Assembly: GCA_028023455.1 (NCBI GenBank)
Contig: JAQFVV010006636.1
Coordinates: 62,001-126,000 of the forward strand
Length of the DNA: 64,000 nucleotides
Direction of reading: 5' to 3'
Source of the DNA: Epiperipatus broadwayi
Lineage: Eukaryota; Onychophora; Udeonychophora; Euonychophora; Peripatidae
A program made the position numbers and the translations under genes. The stretch's first letter is position 1, and the number at the start of each line of letters is the position of its first letter. This document shows positions 9,855 to 23,045 of this stretch, one piece after another. The notes under the pieces are model-generated. The model made no database searches. It had not been told where the DNA came from and saw only the letters and a program-made list of their open reading frames with translations.

Positions 9855-10310
9855 CTTTTTAATTCAAAAGTGAGGGAAAAGGATGAGGATGGTGTCTGTA
9901 ATCTTCTTAATTCAAATCATCTGTTTTTATTTATAATGAATAGATTTGATTTGGAATATGATTTTGTCTTTAAAAAAATTTTTAAGTTCTTTTTTCTCAT
10001 TGGATTTTTAAAAAGTGAGGAGAGGGGGCAGGTGAATTGCTTGTCTTAACCTATTTCAAGCAACTTTTTTCAGATTTGTTTCAGAAATTTAGATGATTTT
10101 TAAAATTTGTAAAAAAAAATTTCTTATTGGCTTTTTAAAAAGTGAAAAGAGATGGAGAATTGATTTGTAATCAAAAGATTTGTTTAGGACATATAATATT
10201 ATCTATGAAAATTTGCACATTTATTTATTCTTTTTCGTTTTTTTAAAAAGTGGGAGAGGGGGGTGACTGTCTTATTTTCACAAAAACGAATTCTCAGCTA
10301 CATTCAATAA
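9855..10310. repeat. Degenerate repeat, ~110-140-bp spacing
   Basis: Four occurrences of TTTAAAAAGTGAGGAGAGGG-like text start near 9866, 10003, 10133 and 10243. Each is preceded by a T-rich 'ttttctt(a)ttggatttt' motif. Inverted relatives appear near 10600-10640 and 10750-10790 (CACCACCTTTCCCC). It looks like an old minisatellite or several decayed copies of one repeat. Confidence 0.5.
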
Positions 10311-11375
10311 TACAAAGCTAATTCAATACTACAAATAAAAATGAATTGTCTTGCTTTTAAACAACAATACATTAAAAAAAATTGATCTAGATTATACTTT
10401 TATAGTATTTTAAATAAAAAACTAAATAATAATAAAATTTAAATGAATACCATGGCAGGAAAATATTTTTATATAAATTAATTTCTAAAAGTTAATTATT
10501 TATTGGAATGTACAGGCTGCAAAATGTTTAATATATATAAAACTCTTTATGAATCTAGATTTTAAGAAAGAAAATGTAAGTTTTTTTGGAGACACAAAAA
10601 ATCCAAATTTCAAACCCTTCTCACCTTTTCTCAAAACTTAATAAAAAATTGAAATGACAAATCAAAATTAGCAAAAAAAAATAAAACAAAAGGCCTTGTC
10701 AATGAAAAACGAAAGTAAGAAGTTTTAGATTATACATAGAATTTATTCATTTTCTCCACCACCTTTCCCCTTTTCTTTAAATCCAATTAGAAATTGCAAA
10801 AAGAAATAAAAGTTCACCAAAAAACATTTAAGAAAATGATAGTTAGCCAAAAAAATATCTGTCAATAAAAAGTAGATTACCTAATGTTTATAAATTTAGT
10901 CATAATACATCGGCTAACTTTGAAGCATAAATTACTCATCTACTCGCACACTAACCGCTCATATTAAAATATCTATTTTATATTGCATTGGACATTATAT
11001 ATATACACATCTCCTTAAAAAGAATGTTTAGGCTCTAGCCATATGCTGTTATAGTAGACAGACAGTATTAACCAATACATGAGTAATATGCTATTTTTTA
11101 ATGCTTATAGATAATCTTGGCTTATTTGAGGACTACTGATATTTTAACAAAAAATTAGAGGAAGACTCATACTTGTATTGTTACTGTGTCATGGACTTGT
11201 CTTTATACATATTACTAATGGTTATAGATTTTTCTGAGCATAACATTATAGGGATAAATCAGTACAAAATAATTTAATTAATCTTGTGTTAATATTATGA
11301 TGTCTAATGTTAAATCATAAACTTTTAAAAATGTCAGTTTATCTACTAACCTACAGTAAAATAAAATATATTAAA

Positions 11376-11411
11376 TTCTTTTTTTTTTTGTTTATTTTTT
11401 TTTTTTTTTTG
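11376..11411. repeat. T-rich tract beside a splice donor
   Basis: About 35 bp are almost pure T, roughly 40 bp inside the intron from the 11452 donor. On the transcribed strand it is an A-rich run, possibly the tail of an old retroposed sequence. Confidence 0.8.
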
Positions 11412-11451
11412 ATATTGTTATAATAGTAAATAATAATAAAACAACACTTAC

Positions 11452-11658
11452 CGCAACGAAAGTCTAAAAAAGCAAAATCCTTTGTAACATCAAAATCTCT
11501 GTTAAATCTTACTGAAAAGCTAAATTCTTGTCCTCTACGGATAACCAGTCGCTTGGGGGTGATTTTTGTTATTTCAAATTTATCTGTATGATGAGCAACA
11601 GTATTTATACTAATTTGAAGATCGACTCTCTTTACAATTAATAAATCACCAAGTACTT
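11452..11658 (-). CDS. Transglutaminase exon: first half of N-terminal beta-sandwich
   Basis: This 207-nt exon is entered and left in phase 1 (acceptor TTTTCAG|AA, donor TGCG|GTAAGT). It reads EVLGDLLIVKRVDLQISIN, then VAHHTDKFE, then KRLVIRRGQEFSFSVRFNR, and ends FLDFRCG. 'N-x-x-x-HHT-x-x-F/Y', then 'LV-I/V-RRGQ-x-F' and 'FNR', is the signature opening of the transglutaminase N-terminal domain. It splices to the 3169-3426 exon through a split Gly codon and continues in frame into GPDPKE. Confidence 0.95.
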
Positions 11659-11817
11659 CTGAAAATACAAATTAAAAAAAATGTTTTAAATTATAATTTT
11701 AGATGCAAGATATACATAAATGATTATGTGTCCATTATATAAGAGTAGTACATTAATTCATATTAATACACCATTTTTAAAATAAAAAAATAGACATATA
11801 ATATGCATTAGTATTTA

Positions 11818-12525
11818 TATATTGGACTATTTCCATCATCTAATATAAGTATTGAATGTCTTTAGAAAAATTTAACTTTATTTAAATATTCCAAAACATT
11901 TAATTATTGGTAATAGCACATAGGTTAGTATGTGCACAGTGTTTTGAGTGGTATTATTCTCCCTGCTTCTTCAGGTGTTTCTAGCCTGATCAGTGAAAGT
12001 ACTAGCATGGGGATAGAACCTGGAGCTTTAGATTCTTGAGTATTGAATTTTAAGACAACACTCTAACCAACTGAGCTATCTTGCCAAAGGCAGGATCTTT
12101 GTCTTTATAGTTACTTAGTACCTACTATGTTTCTGAAAAAGTTGCATAATAATAGTGTACTTAATTGATGTGGACTCCAGAAACATTGTACTTATTTTTT
12201 ATAGATAAATATAAGAACTGTGTATAGCTCTAATCTTAAAATTCAATACTCAAGAATGTAAGGGTCCAGGGTCAATTCTCATGGTAGTACTGTCATTGGT
12301 TAGGTCAGCAACACTTGAAAAAGAGGGGGAAACAATACCTCTCAAAATGTCGTACATAAACTAACCTGTTTGGTGTGTTATTACTAACAGTTGAATGTAT
12401 TTAAAATATTTAAATAAAGTTAAATTTTTCTAAAGACATTCAAAACTCATATTTGATGATGAAAATAGCCCAATATATAAATACAACTAAAACACCATCA
12501 TCACAAATCTTCAGGAAAACAATAA
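11818..12525. mobile_element. tRNA-like SINE family 3, head-to-head pair
   Basis: The minus-oriented copy (about 11818-12095) ends in a tRNA-like head. Its reverse complement reads GATAGCTCAGTTGGTTAGAG ... CCAGGTTCTATCCCC, giving clear A- and B-box-like promoters. A plus-oriented copy follows (about 12222-12525; GGTCCAGGGTCAATTCTC). Both share the tail GTTGAATGTATTTAAAATAT ... CATCTAATATAAG-like. Together they form a large imperfect palindrome. Confidence 0.7.
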
Positions 12526-14419
12526 TATGCATTGGTTTAATCATAAATGTATTACAAAAGAGAATAAAATAGTATGACAATAAGCACTTACAACAATTTC
12601 TTAGTATGATTCTTTTACTCACTAGATCAAAATAAATATCCATGTGTTCATTAATATATTATTATTTAGCAGCTACAAAATTGCTTATTTTGACATGTTT
12701 TGAACATTATAATATAACTGTTATGACTATATCTTTTTTATTATTATTATTTTAAGCCTATTTATAACATTAGATTATTGAGATTTATTTTATCATGGAA
12801 ATCATTTTCAAATTATTAGTTAAAAAAACTAAAGATGTCAGCACCAGGTAAACTTTTGAAATTATAATATGTAATTTGCATATCAAAGAAGTCAGACATG
12901 CTCTATTTTTAATTGAATAGAAATGATGATTTTTGATTGGGAGATTGTTGAGCCAGAAGTCAAATAGTTAAAAATTGGGTTCAAAAAGTAACATTGTAAT
13001 TTCCAGTAATTTTTTACATATTAAATCATTTATGCAATATTTTTGTAAAATTCTTATTTTAAACCCATGAAAAACATTCATAACATTTTATTTAAAAACA
13101 TTTATTTTTAAAAAGACAAGTCATAAAAGGTTTATCATAGCAAAGGAGAAGCAGTTTTTACTAGATGACAAAGTAGATTTTTGTCAACACTGGTATTGTA
13201 ATGGCATACATATGTCATTACATTATATTAAAATTAAAATAAAAGGGGAAAATAATCATAAATAAAATTGAGTTATTAAAAGTATAAAATAAAATTAAAA
13301 TAGTTATTTTATCTGTCTTCTCTCATGTATTGATATAGATGTCGCTGTGTGTGCTTTAAATCATGGAGACATATTGAAAAGGGCAAAAAACGTAATTTGC
13401 TGAAAAAGGCTTTTTATGATAATTTTGAAATCTTTGTTGCTTGTATATATGTATTTTTAAACATATTTGACTATTGTATTTTAACATAGATAATTGCACA
13501 GATGGAAAACATAAAGAAAAATGACTTAAAAGTAAAAATAGAAGCAAGTTAATATAAATATCTAGAAATAAAGATTGACATTTTTGTTTAAAAGTAATGA
13601 AAAAGAAAAAAAATGTTAATTTGTTTCAATTCAAAAGACATGTTTGAATCTTATACTGGAAATGATTGTTCTGTTAAAATATATTTGAATGTAAAGCAAA
13701 CTAGCCCTTGGGGGTACTTAAATGATTGAAAGGTCAGATAAGAGATAAAAAATTAAAGATTGTGTTTCCCGCTCTGAAGCAGATTGATCAATGCAAGCAC
13801 CAAACCACGCATGAGCCAGAAAGGAAAACATCTGGACCTGTAAGAACAAATGACATCATGGGTGATTGATCTGTAGAGTTTGTGATAACAGAGGCCAAAA
13901 ATTATAAAAGATGGAAATATCAAATTATTAGGACCTTTTTACTCACTTAGAAAATGAAGTAACTGTTGACTCTTGAACTGCATTGTGGACCCTGAAACAC
14001 ATGAGTCTTGCAATGAATTAATTTCCTGTTAAGCTCCAGTTGAGGAGGCCTCCAAACTGATGATCACTGAAAGGCAACAACCAATGGATCAGTCTTTCCA
14101 GAAATGATATAAATATTAAATGGACTTCTATTGGATGTGTGTGATGCATCATGGACAGGATGGACTTCAAATCTAGTGCGGAAAGTATGAACTTTTTTTA
14201 TCTAAATTGAAATAGGAACTGTACAAATTTAAAGTAATTAACTTTTTCAAATACGTAAACCTCTAAAAAAATCTCTTATCTGATTGAGTGTAAATTTAAA
14301 TTAGTCATATTCTCCCAATATGTTTGTTAATCAATCATTTCCATTTTTCACTTTTCTGTTATAATTTATTTTATGGTTTTGTGTTTTGTTTAATAACCAA
14401 ATTATTAAATTTCTTTTAA

Positions 14420-15420
14420 ACTAATAATTTAAAAATGGGTGTAAATGGTTACATAGATTCGTAAGATTGTGTTAGTTTGAGTGGGTTAATTTGAGACTAT
14501 TTCTCTCATAGTTGAATCAGTGATGGTGAATGGATGTAGGGGTGTTTTATATCAATGTGATGTGGGGAGGTGCATTGGATTATCATTCCCATATACAGCA
14601 TTGACATTAGGGAACTATACCCAATTGAATGCATGGCCAAAAGTGTAGCCATCACACTGCCAATGGACCTAGACATATTCCATGTTCCATTAATCTCCTT
14701 ATGATCTGGGTGGTGATAGTAAGATGGCCAAAACTGTAATCCCCCATTATAGAGCATGTCTCATATATATATATAATGATTATCTATATAGAGCATGTCT
14801 CATATATATATATAATGATTATCTCACCAGACATATCCACATTTCTGTACTGAATGAGGGTTATTTTTTTCAATGATATTATGCTACAGATGTATATTCC
14901 TGTCAGCATGTTTTTTTATACTAACATTCTCATTTGGTATTGATCACATCGGTATATCAATAAGCTAGTATTGTTTTGGATGTGAACTTGTAGCCTGGAA
15001 AAAATCGAGTATATAAATGCATAATCTATATAGCGTATTTGCATTTATCAAATTATTAAATTGTATAAAATATCCATCTGGGCAACTTATCAAGATATTA
15101 AAACTTGATGTTAAAAATAATAATAATAATAATAAAACCTAAAGCAATGTTAAATAATTTATTTCTCAAATTTATATATGTACGTAAATAAATGTCTGTG
15201 TGATTATAACTGGCAGTGGATTATTCTATTATTTTTTTTCTTTATTAAAAATGTGTTTAAGAAGTTATATCAATCTCAGCTACTCCTTAAGTCAGTGACT
15301 AGGGCATATTGGTGGAATAAAAATGGGATCTTACAAGGAAATATTTGCCTACTATATAAATTTTCCAGATTCAAATGGCCTAGTGGCACCCTGTATAGCA
15401 GATAGAGTGTGAGTATTTTC
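14420..15420. repeat. ~1-kb dispersed repeat, copy 1
   Basis: It aligns by eye with 34320-35250. Shared blocks are the 'atatcaatgt(g/a)atgtg' region, 'aactgaatgcatg(a/g)cc', 'ttcctgtc(a/g)gcatg', and the closing 'gcctagtgg(c/t)(a/g)cc..tgtatagcagata'. The two copies have the same order and orientation. No conserved ORF survives in both. Class unknown. Confidence 0.55.
14751..14828. repeat. Tandem duplication, 39-bp unit with (TA)n core
   Basis: AGAGCATGTCTCATATATAT ... AATGATTATCT is repeated twice with no visible difference. Confidence 0.95.
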
Positions 15421-16026
15421 CCTGACCACTATACTATAAATAAAATTTGTTTAAAATTCTAATAATAAAATTAATGTTTAAGTTTAACATATATTTTTAG
15501 TGTTCACTGATATTTAATATTTTCTTCTACAAGCTTGAATTGATAAAAATTCAATCCAATATACAAGTGCTATTATTATGGTTACAAACACCATTTAGTA
15601 TTTAATTTTGCTATTTTACAAATTTCAAACAATAACTTTTAGAATGTCTATTGTTTGAAAGTTCAGGCTAGTAATAAATAATGTAAATATTATCTGTATA
15701 TGATATAGAAAAAAAGGTTTAATTGTTAAAATATAATGTTCAAATATCAAAGGAAATCTTGCTAGGATCTTTCAAATAAGAAAGGAAGAGTTAGATGTGG
15801 AAACAGGTAATAAAAGTATGGGTCAAGTCAATTAAATATTAAATTCAATAATAATGAAAATATATTTTCAGTAAAAAAAATGTAAAAAATATAAATAAGT
15901 TGTTGGTAATTTTGCATATTGTCATAATTATTTTGGCGCATTTATCTTATAACACTATCAATACCAACAGTAGCAGCCAATCATGAAAAAGTCATAGAAA
16001 CAGATCACCACAATATGTAGAAGCAA

Positions 16027-16387
16027 TTAAAACAGGCAAAACTCTCCACACAGTAGTGCCACTCAGTGCAAGCCAGAGTAATCAATGGATACCAAAAGGC
16101 TTGTGCATTAAATCTCTATCTAATGCCTAGTCATCCAATATCCCCAGACTTGTTTCTGACTTGTGGCCTTCATCAGTGAGGATAGTGCACCTAGATCTTA
16201 GCATCTAATGCAACCCTCCTGATCCAAGGCTCCTTACCGATGAAGGCCACAAGCCAGAAACTAGTCTGGGGATATTGGATGAGTTGGCACTAGATAGGGA
16301 TTTTATGCACAAGCCTTATGGCATTCATTGATTACTCTGGCTTGCACTGAATGGATCTATGGTGTAGAGAGTTTTGCCTGTTTTAAT
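16027..16387. mobile_element. Family-1 foldback element
   Basis: The termini are TTAAAACAGGCAAAACTCTC and its reverse complement GAGAGTTTTGCCTGTTTTAA. The arms continue inward as 'cagtgcaagccagagtaatcaatgg' and its complement, so almost the entire element is a palindrome around 16210. It contains the conserved 'catcagtgagga' and 'cttgtggccttcatc' motifs shared by all copies. Confidence 0.85.
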
Positions 16388-16801
16388 ATCAGTTATGAGC
16401 AAGCATAAAAATGGTGATCATGTGATGTAAAAGAAATATTTAGCTTTCTGTAATCTATGAATAAAATTTGTATTTTGCATGTTTAAAGTTCTTTCACTAT
16501 ATGATATCTTACTTGTGGATTAACACTAATATAACCTAAGCTGGCAAGCTCATAAAAGATGCAATACATAAAAAATTAGTAAAGAAGCACTTGTATATTA
16601 GGATTTGTCAGTGTAATATATTTAGGGGTTATTAATATTAGTTTTCACTGCTATTTTGACTCCATCATATCAGTAATCATTTAGATAGTAGAGATAATTG
16701 AAGGAAATTGCAAAGAATCTTGGAAATAATTAGAAAATATCAGACACAAATGAACTCAGAGATCCAAAATATTTATTCTCAATTTTGGAAATTTTTGTTA
16801 T

Positions 16802-16838
<37 letters not shown>

Positions 16839-16904
16839 GGGGATATGGGCACTCTGAAAAGGTTGTTAAGAGTTATTGGCATGCTCATTATATAACATTT
16901 GTAA

Positions 16905-17821
16905 TACACCTGGGTCTCATTTTACGCGATAGATAGGTTCCTCAGAAAAGATGCGCAAACAAAATTGCTCAAAAATAGATTTAATTCGCGCAAAAAAAAT
17001 AAAATAAAATATGACTAATAAAAAATTTCAAATTTGAAATAAATTGATACAAGACAAACTTTTTTTAACTATAATATTTAATTTTATTCAAAATAATATA
17101 TTTTATGCATAATTTACAGTACAGTAATTTACATTTTTTTATACACGTTTTAATTATTATCGCTATTTGCCGAAACACACGTTTGTTTGCACTCTCATGT
17201 TGTGTTAATGGTTTTCTGTTGACAACGTAATTAGTAACTAATCTTTGAGATGATGATTTTATTAATTGTTTATAAACTTAGACTTACGATAATAAAAAGA
17301 CATTTATTCACCACTGCTGGGAAAAATTTAATTAAAACTAACAACTAAAAATTAAATTCTTATTTTTGTCTTTAATTTTTTAATTTTCAATTTTAATTGT
17401 GCCCACTGCTATTACTCACCTTTTAAAAATAAACTTGTGGACACTAAATGATTAATAATTGATTACATTCTTTTTTTAAAAAGCAAAAACAGAATGTGAT
17501 TTAAAGTGCAAAATTAACACGCACAATGTTTGAACAAATTTACATTATAATCTTGTAAAATTTAATGTGTGTATACATAAAATGTGGAAATCGTGATTTT
17601 AATTTCATTATTGTATAAAATCTTAATATTATAAAGCTCTGAAAATATTGAAATTACTAAGATGAAAGTCGAATTCCAATAATGTGCTATTACTTTCAAT
17701 ATACGCAAAATTTATTATTCAAAGTAATAGCGCATTATCGGAGTTCGATTCCGGTGAAACAAGAATCGCATAACTTCAAAATCATGTTAAATAAGTCCAC
17801 ATAAAAAGAGACCCAGGTGTA
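16905..17821. mobile_element. Family-4 MITE, copy 1
   Basis: The ends are TACACCTGGGTCTC and GAGACCCAGGTGTA, 917 bp apart. Inside the left end are CGCGATAGATAGGTTCCTCA and many CG dinucleotides, unusual for this locus. Copies lie at 45841-46820 and 48696-49706. No transposase is visible. A TA target duplication is possible but cannot be separated from the TIR. Confidence 0.85.
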
Positions 17822-18766
17822 CATGCTTATTAAACTAAGTCATGTGATCTATGACTTGATTTCCTTGCAATTATTGTTTTTGCTCATTTGGTGATTTTAT
17901 ATTGCTAAAGCTATTAATAGATGGTGTATCTGAATAGTTTGGTCCCATATGGCAATTTAAGTTAGATTGCTGGATTGGAAGACATATGGATGTCTGAAAA
18001 TTTCAGATTTTCTACTTAATGATTAACCATTAGATAAAGTGCTGAGCTTGACCTGCTATTTTAAATCTAATGCTTGAATATCCTAGCACTTCACTGAGGA
18101 AAGCCGAAAGCTAGAAACCGGTCTGGGGATATATTCTGAAAAGCTTGTTAAAAGCTATTGGCATGTTCATTATAATATATATATAATGGCTCTGAATTAA
18201 AAGCATTATTTAAAATTTATAAATATATAACTTCAAAGGAAACGTAGAAATGGACACAGATAGAATTAGCAATATGACTATTTATAAAACCTGGAATAAT
18301 AAAAAAAATATTTCGACTGAGTAATAATTATATTTTTAAAGTATTGTATAGTATTTAAAATCAAATATAAAAAAAATATCTTATTTAGTGCAAATAATTT
18401 TCATTTCTCTGATTAATATTAATTTAGTGATTCCAGAGTTATTGATATATAATTTTGCATTATTGTACTTTTAGCTATTAAGTATGTGCATGCAGTTTAA
18501 ATATTTATTACTTTTATATTAAACCTTAAGCTAGGCATTATCTAAAAGGCAATTAACCTGTTTTATAGTGTACCTCTTTAGATTTTGTCACAAAAGATGG
18601 CTGTTGACTTTTGATGATTACTGTTGGAGATAATATATTATTCTGCTATATTATAAAATATTTATTTGTAATTGCTTCCAGAGTTCTTTGATGCTGATCT
18701 TTGCCCATGTTCATTGATTGAGATATTAGCATTCTTAGAGAATGATGATTTTCATCATTGTAAAAA

Positions 18767-18845
18767 GAGAGGGGAGAGAGAGCGCGCGTGCGAGAGAGTG
18801 CGAGAGGGAGGGAGAGAGAGAGAAAAGAAAAATAGAAAGAGGGAG
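18767..18845. repeat. GA-rich low-complexity tract
   Basis: A purine-only run of GAGA with a short GCGCGCGTGCG interruption. The short ORF across it is a composition artefact. Confidence 0.9.
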
Positions 18846-19910
18846 ATTATCAAGTATCAATAAAGTTATTTTACAGTTCTTTACACTCCAGATGTCTGCC
18901 TATAACAGTGCAAATTTTTAACATAAGTGGTGTCGCAGTGGAAGAAATCTTCACTCTAACACATCTATATAAACAATATTATAATGGATAGTAATAAACT
19001 AAAATATAAAATTAAATTACAATATTAAAAAAATATATAACAATTAAAATTTATTTCTGCAGTTTAAAAACATTTTGCTAATAATAGAAGCAATTTTTAT
19101 TTTATTGTAAATGCAAGTTTTTCATTCGCTACTATTTATAAAAGTTTACTGTAGTAAAATTATAATGTTGAAAATAGGATCATTATTTAAACAACTAATT
19201 TTTAACATATGGGTTACACCTAAATTTGAGTCATATCGTATTCTAATCGGAATGCAATGCAGATTTACCACTGTAATTTTTTACTAAACTTATACACACA
19301 CACACGTATATAAAAAAGACAAGTATTTGTTTTCAATTTATGTGTTTTCTAATATTGGAAGGCATGAGAAGTAGATGTTAAATATACATTGAAAGACGCC
19401 GTTTATTGTTATATATGCATATGTATGTATAAAGCACACAATATTTATTTAAATATATATCAAACCTTAAATATATAATATAAATAAAATGTCCGTTAAT
19501 TAAAACAAAATTGTAATTATAATAATAAAAAAACTTTAAACATGTAATTTATTTTCCCACAGTTATTCCAGGAAAGTATAAAATAATGTTTGTGTGGGTG
19601 TGTGTGTGTGCATATCAAAATTTATTTTTCACATTTATAGTTTATAAAACTTTTTAAAGTTTGCATTCTCTTTCAAAAGATTTTCAAAAACAGTATTTTG
19701 TATTTAAATAGTGTGTGCTAGTTGAAGCCAAAATTATTTTTTTAATATTTACTATAACTTTTACTTAAAGCAAAATATTTAATTTTTATCCAAACGTTAA
19801 AATGTTTGAAGAATGAGAATTAACAGATAGTCAAATACTTCATGCCTTCGCTTTATTTCTTTATAAACAGTTATTTTCTTTTAATATTTAAACTTTTTTT
19901 TTCTCCATAT

Positions 19911-19990
19911 GTCAAAGCGTTGACCGGGAAGCGAATCCTGGCCAACTGCTTGAAAAGCAGCTATGCTAACCGCTAGGCCACCAATGCTTG
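19911..19990 (-). mobile_element. tRNA-derived SINE head
   Basis: The minus strand reads GGTGGCCTAGCGGTTAGCAT, then a 5-bp anticodon stem GCTGC/GCAGT around loop TTTTCAA, then GGATTCGCTTCC. This resembles a tRNA-Glu(UUC)-type sequence with A and B boxes, followed by GACATATGGAGAAAAAA. It is too divergent in the acceptor and T arms to be a working tRNA. Confidence 0.75.
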
Positions 19991-20411
19991 GATTTTAGAA
20001 TAAGAAGACAGAAGGAATGTTATTTACTTCGTTTTTTAAAAAGTATAGACCGAATATCATTAATGAGAGATATTTATTTTCCATATTTTTTTTATTTTAT
20101 TTTTGCCCTCGACTTTAAGGTATTTCTGCGCTGAATAGTATTAACTAAATTCACATTAAAAACAATTTATTGATGAATATTTCTTAGAAAAGATTAAACA
20201 TTTTTATGAAAAGAAAATAATTGATTGTTTACAATTTTTTTTAAAAAAAACGTTGCTAATGGTCATTTTTGTATTACTTTATTCAGGCAAAATAGTTTCA
20301 AGTAGTTAACTCTTTTCCATATAATTTATTTTTTCAAAAAACAAATAATTAAATAAAAGTTTATTTAGTTTTAATTACATAATAGTTTATTTAGTTTTTC
20401 TTTAATTCTTT

Positions 20412-20706
20412 GTAAATATTTGAAATACAGGCACTCTTCATATACCTGGAGCCTAATTGTAAATATAGGGGATTTGAACTCAGACTTTCAAGCACCCTTC
20501 AACTATCCGCACTATCTCATACCACTGATACACATGACCACACACATTGGTGATTATTTATCGTTTCTACATGTGTGTGGTCATGTGTATCAGTGGTATG
20601 AGATAGTGTGGATAGTTGAAGAGTGCTTGAAAGTCTGAGTTCAAATCCCCTATATTTACAATTAGTCTACAGGTATATGAAGAGTGCCTGTATTTCAAAT
20701 ATTTAC
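20412..20706. mobile_element. Family-2 SINE, inverted pair
   Basis: Two ~130-bp arms (20412-20540 and 20572-20706) are near-perfect reverse complements around 20559. The plus arm reads TGGTCATGTGTATCAGTGGT ... GTCTGAGTTCAAATCCCC, where GAGTTCAAATCCC looks like a pol III B box. Confidence 0.8.
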
Positions 20707-21135
20707 ACATTAATCCTGCATTCTGCCCATCCCTCTTCTATGTATTTAAATGGATAAGTTCTATATATGTGGGGTCAGAGTGACTTGAGGTCAACATGGG
20801 CATGGCAATAATATTGGCATCAGCATGGGATTTGAGTTTTTCATTGTCAGATTTTAATGGTATGGATGACTGAAGGGTTGGAGGTTGGACTGTATTGAAG
20901 CCTGCCATTAAAGTATGAGGGTTTGCTATCTTAATATAAAACTGAATACTGATTATATATATGTGTGTGGGAGATGATAATCGGGACCAACTAATGAGTG
21001 CTGGTTTAGCATAAAATATGTATATTTGTGATTATTTATCTTTTCTACATGTGTGTGGTCATGTGTATCAGTGGTATGAGATAGTGCAGATAGTTAAAAG
21101 GTGCTTTAAAGTCTGAGTTCAAATCCCCTATATTT
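20707..21135 (+). mobile_element. Family-2 SINE, full-length copy
   Basis: It runs from 'gtatttaaatggataagttc' through 'ggtcagagtgacttgaggtc', 'aatatgtatatttg', the hammerhead-like CTAATGAGTGCTGGTTTAGCATAAAA (20990-21015), and the tRNA-like end GTCTGAGTTCAAATCCCC. Confidence 0.7.
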
Positions 21136-22684
21136 TAATTATTTGTGTAAATCACTCAATAATTCAATTGTCTTTTCAAAAGTGAATTTCTATTTGTTGT
21201 TTTACTTTTGGTAGGCAAATGTCAAGTTCTCATCTTTTAGAAAAAAAAAAAAAATTAAAATTGCTAAAGATAAAGCTTGATTTTGATAGTATCAGTTTTT
21301 ATAATCAACGACCACTGCATTAAAATGAAGACATCTTGTAGTGAAAGAAGATTTTACTTCAAAAAACATATTGAACTGCAAAATTTTTGACATAAAATAA
21401 ATTTAATACAAATGGTAACACATTTGTTTCATGATTCATGCTATTATGCAAATTGACATCTTTGTGCTTATTTTTTGCTTTATTATGATGGAGGGCATAA
21501 AATTTCTTGGACATTAAAAGTTTATGAATTAAAATATCTCAGTTCTGGCCAAAAAGCATCGAATCTTTGTAGCTCAAGAAAATTAAGAAATACTGCTTTA
21601 AAGAACTTCAAATTGTCTATTAACCTCTTTATTGTTGGTTATTTGATTGGCCAAGTGAGGTAAAAGCCTAACGTTTTAATTGGTCAATTCACAAAGTGAA
21701 GTGTCAAAATAAAAATTCAATCATCAAAATATCTTCATCTTTTAATATTATATTCACTTTAGTTTCGTTTGTAAAAAATAAATTAATAATTTGTCAGATT
21801 ATGAAAGTGAACGAAAGTTTTTCAAAAATGAATTTCTCTTTATAATTGTGAAATTATTTGCGAGTGGAGAAATGTAAAACAAATATTTTTGACTAACAAA
21901 AAGTTTTGGATGATGACATGATTTGTTTACATTGCAGAAAAAGCAAATATTTTTTGTAATTTTTGTTAATTTTTCTAAAATAATTTTATTTTTAGCATAT
22001 TTTATCAAAATAATTTGTAATTTGTCAAAAAATACGTTTAAAATGGTTTAAAATATTCATTTATCATTTTCCAAATGAAACAAAAAACAAATTGTAACTT
22101 TTGAGTTATTGACATTTTATTTTCTTTATGTCAAAATGTAACAGCCAATAAGATTCAAGAAGAGCACACCTACTTTTTTTGTTAAAGTTTTGAGACCATT
22201 TTATTGATTTTTTACTTGTAAAATAATTCAAGAGAGGGCAGCATCTTAGGAAACTTTTTCTAATTTTTCAAACGCCGGTAAAATCTTATCTGTACCATTA
22301 AAAGTGATGGAATTTGAACGGTTGGAAGCAGCATGAAATCAACACATTTTTAACCATGACTAGCAACCATTGCATTAATAAAGAAAATTATTTCAAGATT
22401 ATATTTTAATAAGTAAATAAATTAATTGAGTGGATTTCTGAGCACCATAAATGCCAGAATTGGAATTAACCCAAGGATCTTATGTTACAGAAACTGACAC
22501 TCAATCATTACAGAAGCCAAACACAGCATATTTTAGCTTAATATTAATTACATAAAAACATTTTTATTTAATATTTCTTTACAATATTTGACTATTTCTA
22601 TATATAATTTTGATCTTTTAATAATTTATTTTAAGAGTAAAATTGCCTACATAATATATTATAATATTTTTAATGGTTGTTTTA

Positions 22685-22890
22685 GATGAAAATATTTAAT
22701 TTGTGGAGTTATCCATTCATAATTACTTAATTAGAAAGGATTTAACCTACAAGAGTAGCTAATAAAAGCTGACACTTTTACTTTAACTCTTAGCCTGGAG
22801 CAGTTGACTTTCATCATCAACTATTGTAGGTAATGTGCTTTCTAATTAAGTAATTATCAAGAAATAACTCCACACATTAAATGTTTCCAT
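22685..22890. repeat. ~200-bp foldback hairpin
   Basis: AATTTGTGGAGTTAT ... AATTACTTAATTAGAAAGGA at the left is mirrored by TTTCTAATTAAGTAATTATC ... AATAACTCCACACATTAAA at the right. The loop is about 80 bp. It is a palindromic MITE-like unit. Confidence 0.8.
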
Positions 22891-22989
22891 ATATATATAT
22901 ATATGTTAAAACGAAGATTTGCACGGGTTAAATATATAAAATGCATATTTTGCGGGTTCATCCGTGTTAAAAACTTTTAATATCAATAT

Positions 22990-23045
22990 ACTGACGTTTC
23001 GACTTGGTCACACAAGCCATCCACAGATATATATATATATATATA
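22990..23045. repeat. Repeat end with GACGTTTCGACTTGGTC motif
   Basis: The text GACGTTTCGACTTGGTCACA plus a short (TA)n resembles conserved segments at the ends of Penelope-like or related non-autonomous elements. Only this fragment is visible. Confidence 0.3.

Larger units (their letters stand above)
3427..11451 (-). other. Transglutaminase intron (8.0 kb)
   Basis: The donor is GTAAGT (plus-strand ACTTAC, 11446-11451). It holds a (TA)n run against the acceptor, the PLE palindrome, a 28-bp-arm hairpin (5391-5499), the broken coding remnant 7098-7789, a family-3 SINE pair (8846-9200), a 39-bp duplication at about 9300-9378, and degenerate GGGGAG-containing repeats (9855-10310). I see nothing recognisable at 5000-5380, 5510-7090, 7800-8840 or 10880-11440. 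Confidence 0.75.

Noticed and set aside
14506-14757. 83-codon minus-strand ORF
   Set aside because: It lies in a dispersed repeat whose other copy (34320-35250) has stops and frame changes in the same region.
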